Shown one piece after another: positions 1-5,177 of a stretch of 16,194 nt of DNA; within the stretch, counting starts at the first letter, position 1, and each line of letters starts with the position of its first letter. The notes beneath the pieces are model-generated. The model made no database searches and had not been told where the DNA came from. It saw only the letters and a program-made list of their open reading frames with translations. Origin of the DNA: Treponema sp. UBA3649 (GTDB taxonomy: Bacteria; Spirochaetota; Spirochaetia; Treponematales; Treponemataceae); NCBI GenBank assembly GCA_002373325.1, contig DFKI01000049.1, positions 1-16,194 of the forward strand, written 5' to 3'. The translations under genes and the position numbers were made by a program.

Positions 1-165
1 CAACTTTTGTGACAAAGTTTTTATCGGTTTTGAAAACCATGTTATGCTTTTTTAGTTAAAATCATATTTTTGACCGGCAATAGTCTGAATACTCGCAAAA
101 TTTAGCTGTTACCAATGATTTTAATATGTTTTCTACAGAATTTACTATAAAATAACCTTATTGTG
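1..165. other. AT-rich intergenic segment at window edge
   Basis: I see no gene here. Positions 2-19 form an inverted repeat (AACTTT, loop TGTGAC, AAAGTT) followed by TTT, which could be a weak intrinsic terminator for a plus-strand gene entering from the left. Positions 28-40 hold a short palindrome, GGTTTTGAAAACC. It lies downstream of the minus-strand gene ending at 166 and could help terminate that transcript, but neither hairpin is GC-rich. Confidence 0.3.
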
Positions 166-726
166 TCAAAAAAAATCAGATAAAAGACAATACACATAAT
201 CAGTTGCGGGCAAATCATACTCCTTAGAGGAATTCATATTATAAATGAATAAAACAGCGTCACGGTATATCATGCCTTCTCTAAAATCCAGTGCACTTTG
301 AGTCGAGTTTCCCCAACTGTTCTTTTCAGGACTCTCCTCCATTTCAAAATTATCCAACATACAATTCAATAAGAATGGCTGTAAATTGGAGATGGCTGAA
401 TAAGTGTAATTTCTATATTGATTAAGATTCTCAATATCTTTATCCGTTTTACATTTTTTCGCCATAGTATCCATTAACGCATCAAACTGATTCTTCCAAA
501 TTTTTTTATATCGTTCTCTTAGGTCTCTACGCATAGATTCAGATGCTTGAACGGAATCGAATGCATTTGAAAACACCATGTCAATTGGATTCGTGAGTAT
601 GAACGCCGGCTTTGTCACAGTTTCTTTTTTCTTATTTGAATTGCCATTTACAATAATAATTACAGACTGAACACATATAATGACACATAAAAATATGATT
701 TGGAAAAGATAAAATCCTTTTTTCAT
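166..726 (-). CDS. Hypothetical exported or membrane-anchored protein
   Basis: Unrecognised 186-aa protein. Two Lys at residues 2-3 precede a long hydrophobic run at about residues 5-27, which reads as an uncleaved N-terminal anchor or a signal peptide. The rest is hydrophilic and rich in Asn, Asp and Lys, so the body is probably outside the cytoplasm. The ATG at 726 follows a GAGG Shine-Dalgarno element (734-737, minus strand) that overlaps the stop codon of the upstream gene. Only 9 nt separate the two genes, so they are very likely co-transcribed and translationally coupled. AT content is clearly higher than in the hydrogenase or lipoprotein genes, which suggests accessory or transferred DNA. 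No enzymatic motif is visible. An LprI-like (lysozyme-inhibitor) fold was considered but cannot be supported by eye. Confidence 0.6.
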   Translation of the reverse strand: MKKGFYLFQIIFLCVIICVQSVIIIVNGNSNKKKETVTKPAFILTNPIDMVFSNAFDSVQASESMRRDLRERYKKIWKNQFDALMDTMAKKCKTDKDIENLNQYRNYTYSAISNLQPFLLNCMLDNFEMEESPEKNSWGNSTQSALDFREGMIYRDAVLFIYNMNSSKEYDLPATDYVYCLLSDFF

Positions 727-735
727 ATAAATACC

Positions 736-1140
736 TCAAGAGTTATAGTAATTACCAGGATTTGTTACTCTGTCTAAAACATCTGATAAATAATTAGGAT
801 TTCCTCCACCATTGTAATTTGTGATTCCTGTATTGATAACGCCTCCTGCACATCCTGTTTTATATCCAAGCCACAGTATTCCAAAACAAATACTAAGTCG
901 TGTTGTATATAATGATGGTTGTGGAGCTGAATTTTGAAAAATATTTCTAATTGCAGCATACCCACTTGAAGGCATTCCCATTAGAAGTCCTTCATTGGCA
1001 TCATATGCAACACCGTTAACAGGTGAAATTTTACCCATGCAGTAAACAGCAGGATTGTTAGCGTCTAAACATTGCATTACATCTGTTGTTCCATAGCTAC
1101 TACCAGCATAAGTTCCTATTTCACTTTCAACACCCAACAT
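736..1140 (-). CDS. Hypothetical protein, probably the 3' part of a frameshifted gene starting at 1235
   Basis: Unrecognised 134-aa reading frame, rich in Gly, Asn, Tyr and Ser, with one moderately hydrophobic stretch (residues 83-102) that includes the Cys-rich LGYKTGCAGG. The ATG at 1140 has no good ribosome site (only AAAGGGT directly before it). The same frame stays open upstream to about 1226 and encodes natural-looking sequence (WKRKYLSKNYDYNNAKIKG) before the ATG. A strong GGAGG site with an ATG at 1235 lies in a different frame (see 1146-1235). The likely original gene therefore ran from 1235 to 736, about 166 codons, with one frameshift between about 1190 and 1226. It is coupled to the gene at 166-726. 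A fragment of a larger surface or toxin-like protein is possible, but no domain is identifiable. Confidence 0.45.
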   Translation of the reverse strand: MLGVESEIGTYAGSSYGTTDVMQCLDANNPAVYCMGKISPVNGVAYDANEGLLMGMPSSGYAAIRNIFQNSAPQPSLYTTRLSICFGILWLGYKTGCAGGVINTGITNYNGGGNPNYLSDVLDRVTNPGNYYNS

Positions 1141-1145
1141 ACCCT

Positions 1146-1235
1146 TTATTTTTGCATTATTATAATCATAGTTTTTAGATAAATATTTTCTCTTCCAAAA
1201 CAGACTAAATATGCCATAGCCTGTTCATATACCAT
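1146..1235 (-). other. 29-codon ORF with strong RBS; probable true 5' end of the frameshifted gene
   Basis: On the minus strand GGAGG (1246-1242) sits 6 nt before an ATG at 1235. The reading frame MVYEQAMAYLVCFGREN... runs 29 codons to TAA at 1148-1146. Its 3' half overlaps, in another frame, coding-like sequence that continues into the 736-1140 ORF. The best explanation is one gene broken by a single-base indel. The alternative is a real short leader peptide that controls the downstream genes. Confidence 0.4.
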
Positions 1236-1604
1236 AAAATACCTCCAATATGATTGATATAACTTTCAACAATAAAAACTGATGTAAGTTACAGATATTT
1301 TTTGATTTTTCTAAAATTACAAATAAGTGGAATATTAACGGGGAATAAACAACCGCGGATGAAGCAAATGCTCTATGCGACAACACTGCGAAAATTACGA
1401 TATTTTTTTGCACATCTCCTAACGAATATCTATAGGTGGCCACAGTGTGGGCGTCCACATAACAGCGTTTAACATCAGAATCGGGAAGGGCGCAAACCAA
1501 CCGGCATAAGCCCCCTAGCGCGGTCTCAGGCAATCCTGATATTTTTACTATAATGTACCACTCGAAAAAAGTAAAGCAGTTTTCTGTCTGTTAGACTCTC
1601 TTGC
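1236..1604. other. 369-nt intergenic region with transcribed-looking, higher-GC core (1340-1540)
   Basis: Between the ankyrin gene and the 1235 start there is an AT-rich strip (1236-1335) and a block of clearly higher GC (about 1340-1540). That block has local hairpin potential, for example TGTGG/CCACA around 1446-1459. The minus strand carries a 102-codon open frame from a TTG at 1533 to 1225, but it has no ribosome site and an unconvincing composition. A promoter at 1547-1575 points into the block. It may be a leader or non-coding RNA, or the relic of a repeat. No family is recognised. Confidence 0.35.
1547..1575 (-). promoter_or_regulatory. Putative sigma-70 promoter reading toward 1540
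   Basis: Minus strand: TTTACT (1575-1570), a 17-bp spacer, then TATAGT (1552-1547). Transcription would start near 1540 and cover the GC-richer block and then the genes at 1235-166, giving a leader of about 300 nt. Spacing is ideal; the -35 box is only a partial match. Confidence 0.45.
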
Positions 1605-2666
1605 TCATCGATCGTATTTTCCGAAGGTTTCTTTTGTTGCCTTGTACAGTGCGGCTTCGATTTCATCAATGTTGAAGTTGCGCTCGTCGATGAATCGTTT
1701 TACCACAGTGTCGAATTTGCTCGATGAGTCGAAGGCATATCCCGCGCTTGAAAGGAGTGTCTCGGACTGTTTGAGTGTGAGGTGCATTCCGATGCAGAGG
1801 AGGAACACATTTTTTTTCGTGGGATGATAGTTTTCTCCTGTCTCATTCCTGATTTTTGAAAAGGTCTGCTTGCTCAGGATTTCATTCGTGTTCTTGTAAA
1901 TCTGGGAGGTCTTTGCCCGGCCCTGCATGGTGAAGTCCGAGATGTAAAGATTCAGAAGCTGGTTGAAGGTCATCTTTTCGTCATGCACTTTGTTTGAAAG
2001 GGGAATGCCTGGTGTCGCACCGTGGTCGAGGAGCATGTTCGCGATGTCGTTGTGATTCTGGTAGAGCGCGAAAATGAGGGGACTGAATCCTCCGTCGTTT
2101 GTCAGGTTTACATTTGCTCCGTGTTTTAAAAGAAGCTCCGCCATATCTTTTTTTCCGGCAAGGCACGCAAGGTGGAGGGCTGTGAATCCCATGCCGATTT
2201 TCTGGTTCACGTCGGCTCCCGACTCAAGGATTTTTTTTGCGAGCTCAGAGTCCCCTGTGTAGACGCAGACCATGAGCGGTGTGGGCTCCGTCGCATTTTT
2301 CTTTCCGAACTTGGAGACGATGCGGCTGATTTCATTCACGGCTTTTTCAAATTTTTCAGTCTGTCTTTCCTTGTCGGATTTCAACTCTCTCAGAAAGATT
2401 GTGTAGGGCGTTCCTTTTCCTGTAAAATAATTCACGACTTCTGCTCCGTGCGAGAGCGTCATGGAATAGCAGCATCCAAGCTCAATCATCTTTTGACGGA
2501 CGTTTTCGGAAAGGCTGGGGTTGTACCTGTAGTCGAACGTGGCAAGTCTTCTGTATCCGAGCCCGGCAAGTTTTTTGTTGATGGTCTCAAGCTGATTGCA
2601 CATAAAATATGTGTATTCGTTTCCGTTGATGATGATTTTTACATCCTGGTAAATTGCGTCCGTCAT
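1605..2666 (-). CDS. Ankyrin-repeat protein with C-terminal all-helical domain
   Basis: 353-aa soluble protein with three visible parts. Residues 1-125 are an unrecognised mixed alpha/beta N-terminal domain. Residues 127-219 hold three ankyrin repeats (TPLMVCVYTG, TALHLACLAGKKDMAELLL, SPLIFALYQN), each ending in the usual (E/K/D)xGAxxx turn, which implies protein-protein binding. Residues 232-348 are helical and resemble a C-terminal module I remember from gut Firmicutes proteins, where it follows many unrelated domains: FSKIR, then a (Y/H)xPxK motif, then LLSSAGYAFDSSSKFD, then a final EI.AAL. The start is supported by GGAGG (2681-2677) 10 nt upstream. There is no signal peptide, so it acts in the cytoplasm. 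No enzymatic residues are seen. Its role could be regulatory, signalling or defence-related; this is not established. Confidence 0.75.
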   Translation of the reverse strand: MTDAIYQDVKIIINGNEYTYFMCNQLETINKKLAGLGYRRLATFDYRYNPSLSENVRQKMIELGCCYSMTLSHGAEVVNYFTGKGTPYTIFLRELKSDKERQTEKFEKAVNEISRIVSKFGKKNATEPTPLMVCVYTGDSELAKKILESGADVNQKIGMGFTALHLACLAGKKDMAELLLKHGANVNLTNDGGFSPLIFALYQNHNDIANMLLDHGATPGIPLSNKVHDEKMTFNQLLNLYISDFTMQGRAKTSQIYKNTNEILSKQTFSKIRNETGENYHPTKKNVFLLCIGMHLTLKQSETLLSSAGYAFDSSSKFDTVVKRFIDERNFNIDEIEAALYKATKETFGKYDR

Positions 2667-2782
2667 GCTTATTTTTCCTCCATAATGCGGTGATAGTTTT
2701 GCTTTTCTATTTCCATAATAGCACCGTGGCAGGATTTTTTTTGATTTTTAATTAAAAAAAATTGCTCCGTCTTTCCTCTTTT

Positions 2783-2826
2783 CAACTCTCCCAGCTTTCC
2801 ACTTTCCACTCTCAACTTTCCACTTA
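2783..2826 (+). repeat. Degenerate heptamer array, copy 1
   Basis: About five imperfect units of a 7-bp motif of the form C(A/C)ACTYT: CAACTCT (2783), then CCACTTT (2799), CCACTCT (2806), CAACTTT (2813) and CCACTTA (2820), with a 9-nt irregular piece at 2790-2798. It is directly followed by the composite block at 2831. Confidence 0.75.
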
Positions 2827-2830
2827 ACAA

Positions 2831-2886
2831 GGGGTTCTCCCACTTACGCCCGATTGCAGGTAAAACGCAGCCATGCCGTCCGTCCC
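2831..2886 (+). repeat. Composite intergenic repeat block, short copy
   Basis: Starts with GGGGTTCTCCCACTTACGCC and continues through CGATTG, AGCCATGCCG and CCGTCCGTC. Positions 2831-2856 match 3174-3199 at 25 of 26 bases. The end (ATGCCGTCCGTC, 2873-2884) matches the far end of the long copy at 3328-3339. The short copy therefore looks like the long copy with the middle removed. Confidence 0.7.
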
Positions 2887-2944
2887 TCATTTTAGAGATG
2901 GGGATGTCCAAAATGTATGATTTGTCATTGCCTTTACGCCATCT

Positions 2945-3010
2945 GTCATTGCCGGACTTGATCCGGCAATCCCTGCTGATAGAGATTATCGGGTCGAGCC
3001 CGATAATGAC
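2945..3010 (-). repeat. 67-bp double-hairpin palindromic element, copy 1 (inverted)
   Basis: GTCATTGCCGGA-cttga-TCCGGCAAT followed by a 13-nt spacer and ATTATCGGG-tcgag-CCCGATAATGAC. Each half is a perfect 9-bp hairpin, and the outer ends (GTCATT/AATGAC) are also complementary. It is the same element as at 13928, 16032 and 16137, in the opposite orientation. It resembles REP/MITE-like elements. Confidence 0.85.
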
Positions 3011-3099
3011 ACTTGTTCGGCCCGATAATGACACTTATTCAGCCCGATAATGACACTTATTCAGCCCGATAATGACACTTATTCAGCCCGATAATGACA
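2999..3099 (+). repeat. 22-bp tandem repeat, about 4.6 copies
   Basis: The unit begins CCCGATAATGACACTT and is followed by (A/G)TTC(A/G)G. Units start at 2999, 3021, 3043, 3065 and 3087 (the last partial, 13 bp). Units 2-4 are identical; unit 1 differs at two bases. The array grows out of the right arm of the palindromic element at 2945-3010, sharing CCCGATAATGAC, so it is probably a local amplification of that arm. There are no spacers, so it is not a CRISPR. Confidence 0.9.
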
Positions 3100-3140
3100 T
3101 CAATCTGGATTAGTTAGTGTTTCCTTTAAAAGCTAGTTTT

Positions 3141-3168
3141 CAACTTTCCACTTTCAATTTTCACCTTG
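3141..3168 (+). repeat. Heptamer array, copy 2
   Basis: Four in-register heptamers: CAACTTT (3141), CCACTTT (3148), CAATTTT (3155), CACCTTG (3162). As in copy 1, the array is followed within a few bases by the GGGG(T/C)TCTCCC composite block. Confidence 0.75.
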
Positions 3169-3173
3169 AAAAA

Positions 3174-3340
3174 GGGGCTCTCCCACTTACGCCCGATTGG
3201 AGCCATGCCGCGGCTTTGACGCTAGGCAGACCGACTTCAGGCGGGCCGGAGCGAAAGCGTAGTGGCGGAAAGCAGGTTCTGAAAGCGACGAGCATTTTTA
3301 CGCAAGGGATTGTGAGTTGGAAAAGCGATGCCGTCCGTCT
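3174..3340 (+). repeat. Composite intergenic repeat block, long copy
   Basis: Begins GGGGCTCTCCCACTTACGCC and ends ATGCCGTCCGTCT at 3340, where the next heptamer array starts. It holds an internal segment of about 120 bp, rich in GC at its left, that the short copy (2831-2886) lacks. So the order is heptamers, block, heptamers. Open frames through it are not credible genes. The internal segment is not recognised. Confidence 0.6.
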
Positions 3341-3414
3341 CAATTTTCACCTTTCACCTTTCACTTTTCAACTCTCAACTCTCAACTTTCAGTTTTCACC
3401 TTTCCACTTTCAAC
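3341..3414 (+). repeat. Heptamer array, copy 3: ten in-register units overlapping the hydrogenase 3' end
   Basis: Ten consecutive 7-bp units from 3341 to 3410: CAATTTT, CACCTTT, CACCTTT, CACTTTT, CAACTCT, CAACTCT, CAACTTT, CAGTTTT, CACCTTT, CCACTTT, then CAAC. The period is exact with no indels. The hydrogenase stop codon (TGA, 3384-3382) lies inside the array, so the last nine residues of that protein are encoded by repeat units. Confidence 0.9.
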
Positions 3415-4848
3415 GTATTTATTCAGCTGCACGTTCGCGACGTTCACTTTCTGCACCACGCATGGACCGGCGATGCATCCTCCCTCGCAGCTCATCACTT
3501 CAACGAGGTTTCCGGTGCTGTCATTCGGCTTAACTCTTCCGGCGTTTATGTCACCGTAGTAGCGGAGTTTTTTCATTCCCTCTTTGTCTAGTCCGTTGAT
3601 TACGTCGAGCTTTAAAATATCCGGGTTCTTGAGTCTGCTTTTTACGGCTTCGGCGACTCCACCTGAACGTGCGAAATTTCTTGCGCTCGGGGTGGGGCAG
3701 GATTCTTTTTTCAGCTCATCCAGCTTTGAGATGTCCAGTCCCTTTGCCTCAAAAAATGCGGAGAGCTCCTCGGCTGTGATTACATAGTCCACGAAATCGT
3801 CGTCAAATCCCTCGCGGCGTTTGGCAAGGCAGGGTCCTACGAAAACTGTGACACATTCGGGATCGTCTTTTTTGGCAAGCTCGGCGGTGTAGTGCATGGG
3901 GCTTCTTGTTTCTGAGACGCATGGGTCCAAATCCGGAACGTGGATATGGACGGCACGCACGTAGGCTGAGCAGCAGGATGTGGTCATCAGTTTGTCTCCG
4001 CGCTCCATTCTTTCGGTGAACTCAGCGGCTTCTTTTTCGGCACAGATGTCCGCTCCCTGGGCCACCTCGTAGATTGTCGTGAATCCCGCGAGCTTTAGTC
4101 CCATTTCCAGCTGGGAGAAACTTGCCTTGAACTGGGACGCGATTGCCGGGGCATACATCACGCTTACTTTGTGTCCTTCCATTATGTGCCTGATTACGTC
4201 AACAAGCTGGCTTTTGTCCATCATGGCTCCGAAGGGACATTCCTGCATACATTTTCCGCAGTATATGCACTTGTGGAAGTCGATTATCTCGTGTCCGTCC
4301 TCACCCTTGGAGATTGCGCCGACAGGACAGGCCGCCTCACATGGCACGGTGATTTTGATGATGGCGTGGTAGGGGCAGTTCTGCTCACAGATTCCGCAGT
4401 GGATGCATTTTTTTGCGTCGATGTGCGCGTGGTGAACTATGTGAATCGCTTTTTTGGGACAGTTCATCATGCATGGTCTGGCAAAACATCCCTGACAGGC
4501 GTTCGTCACCATGAAATTTTGTTTAACGCAACCGTTGCATGCCTCGTGCAGGACCGTAATCATGGGCCATGTGGGTTTTTCTCGGGCAAGGGCTTCCTTC
4601 GCGTAGTCATCAAGCTCGTTCAGGTCGTTGTAGTTTTCCACGGAGATTCCCATTCGGGCAAGGATCCTCATCCTGAGCAATTCCCTGTCGTGGTAGGTGC
4701 AGCATCCGATGGGCGGGGTTCCGGCGGGTCTCATCTCCACGGGAATCTTGTTTATTTTCCTTGAGTCAAGTTCCCCGGCAAGCTGGAGTTTTGCAATCCT
4801 CACGAGGAGCTCTCTTTTTACATTGGTCGCGTTGTTGTTGATGTTCAT
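3382..4848 (-). CDS. Monomeric [FeFe] hydrogenase, group B type, with N-terminal ferredoxin-like clusters
   Basis: 488-aa cytoplasmic iron-sulfur enzyme, probably evolving or oxidising H2 with ferredoxin as partner. The N-terminal third has many [4Fe-4S] ligands: C104/C107, C118/C121/C126/C130, C148xxC151xxC154xxxC158P, C170/C174, and C194xxC197xxC200xxxC204P. The H-cluster domain has all three signatures: TSCC at 290-293 (followed by SA, not the PGW of group A), GPCLAKRRE at 339-346 (with G, not M, before PC) and ExMSCxxGCxxGPC at 450-463. The TSCC-S and GPC variants fit group B in the published [FeFe] scheme (from memory). It has no PAS domain (group C) and no HydB/HydC partner nearby. The ATG at 4848 lacks a Shine-Dalgarno sequence; a -10-like TATCAT ends 6 nt upstream, so the mRNA may be leaderless. 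The extreme C-terminus lies within a heptamer repeat. Confidence 0.9.
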   Translation of the reverse strand: MNINNNATNVKRELLVRIAKLQLAGELDSRKINKIPVEMRPAGTPPIGCCTYHDRELLRMRILARMGISVENYNDLNELDDYAKEALAREKPTWPMITVLHEACNGCVKQNFMVTNACQGCFARPCMMNCPKKAIHIVHHAHIDAKKCIHCGICEQNCPYHAIIKITVPCEAACPVGAISKGEDGHEIIDFHKCIYCGKCMQECPFGAMMDKSQLVDVIRHIMEGHKVSVMYAPAIASQFKASFSQLEMGLKLAGFTTIYEVAQGADICAEKEAAEFTERMERGDKLMTTSCCSAYVRAVHIHVPDLDPCVSETRSPMHYTAELAKKDDPECVTVFVGPCLAKRREGFDDDFVDYVITAEELSAFFEAKGLDISKLDELKKESCPTPSARNFARSGGVAEAVKSRLKNPDILKLDVINGLDKEGMKKLRYYGDINAGRVKPNDSTGNLVEVMSCEGGCIAGPCVVQKVNVANVQLNKYVESGKVKTES

Positions 4849-4854
4849 GTGCTT

Positions 4855-4883
4855 ATGATAGCACAGATTTAAAATTGATTAAA
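4855..4883 (-). promoter_or_regulatory. Putative promoter for the hydrogenase, possibly leaderless
   Basis: Minus strand: TTTAAT (4883-4878), a 17-bp spacer, TATCAT (4860-4855), then AAGCAC and the ATG at 4848. Transcription would start at or within a base or two of the ATG, and no ribosome site is present. The -35 box is weak. Confidence 0.4.
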
Positions 4884-4887
4884 GGGG

Positions 4888-4908
4888 GGAGGTGAGAGTT
4901 GAGAGTTG
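4888..4908 (-). repeat. Short heptamer array upstream of the hydrogenase, opposite orientation
   Basis: On the minus strand this reads CAACTCT, CAACTCT, CACCTCC (4908-4888). It is the same heptamer family as at 3341-3414 but inverted, so the hydrogenase gene is flanked by inverted copies; the CAACTCT pair occurs at 3369-3382 on the plus strand and 4908-4895 on the minus strand. Confidence 0.7.
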
Positions 4909-5007
4909 AAAAATTGTTACGCGGGGGGAGTTCGGGTGTTTTTTTTATGGAGAATTTCGGAAAAATGGGGGAATTTTACATTATTTGCTGTTGTTTTTCC
5001 GAAAATG

Positions 5008-5016
5008 TGTTATAAT
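5008..5016 (+). promoter_or_regulatory. Extended -10 element (TGT-TATAAT)
   Basis: A perfect TATAAT (5011-5016) preceded by TGn. No good -35 box is spaced at 17 bp; TTGCTG is 20 bp away. It would give a 5' UTR of about 155 nt for the lipoprotein gene, including the AAAAACT/AGTTTTT hairpin. Confidence 0.45.
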
Positions 5017-5132
5017 GATGATGGTAGTATGGAGCCTTTAAAAACTTCAGTTTTTCGAGGTTGCCAGTATGTGTTTTGGAGCAAGCTTCCGTCTTTTTGG
5101 ATTTTTTTTGTGGGACGTGAAACTTTCTTCTA

Positions 5133-5138
5133 TATACT
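5133..5138 (+). promoter_or_regulatory. Second -10 box (TATACT) before the lipoprotein gene
   Basis: TATACT at 5133-5138 lies about 40 nt before the ATG at 5178 and would give a leader of about 33 nt containing the strong AGGAGGTG site (5166-5173). The -35 region is poor, so this is an alternative or secondary start. Confidence 0.35.
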
Positions 5139-5177
5139 AGGGTGAATTTTTGCATCTTTTGACCCAGGAGGTGAATT

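Larger units (their letters stand above)
2667..3381. other. Gene-free, repeat-dense intergenic region
   Basis: About 715 nt between the hydrogenase and the ankyrin gene. Several frames are open on both strands, but each is made of repeat sequence and none has a ribosome site. The content is two copies of a composite repeat (heptamers followed by a GGGG(T/C)TCTCCC block), a palindromic double hairpin and a 22-bp tandem array, each listed separately. No terminator with a clear U tract is visible for the hydrogenase transcript. Confidence 0.7.
4849..5177. other. Divergent intergenic region, hydrogenase / lipoprotein operon
   Basis: About 330 nt between divergent genes. It contains the hydrogenase promoter, the short inverted heptamer array, an extended -10 element (5008-5016), an AT-rich perfect inverted repeat AAAAACT-TC-AGTTTTT (5040-5055), and a second -10 box (5133-5138). 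No coding region is supported. Confidence 0.6.

Noticed and set aside
1225..1533. 102-codon minus-strand gene
   Set aside because: It would start at TTG without a Shine-Dalgarno site, the sequence shows no domain, and it runs over the clear ribosome site of the 1235 ATG. Kept only as a possible RNA or repeat region.
2669..3034. 121-codon minus-strand open frame between the ankyrin and hydrogenase genes
   Set aside because: It is a translation of the palindromic element and heptamer repeats (VIIGLDPIISIS... is the palindrome read as protein), with no ribosome site.
2999..3099. CRISPR array
   Set aside because: Units are contiguous 22-bp direct repeats without unique spacers, and no cas genes are in the window.
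3117..3591. Several plus-strand open frames (60-138 codons) across the heptamer arrays
   Set aside because: They are low-complexity translations of CAACTTT-type repeats and of the hydrogenase gene's opposite strand.
4171..4764. 197-codon plus-strand frame inside the hydrogenase
   Set aside because: It is antisense to a gene with complete H-cluster motifs, so it is a shadow of that gene's codon bias.
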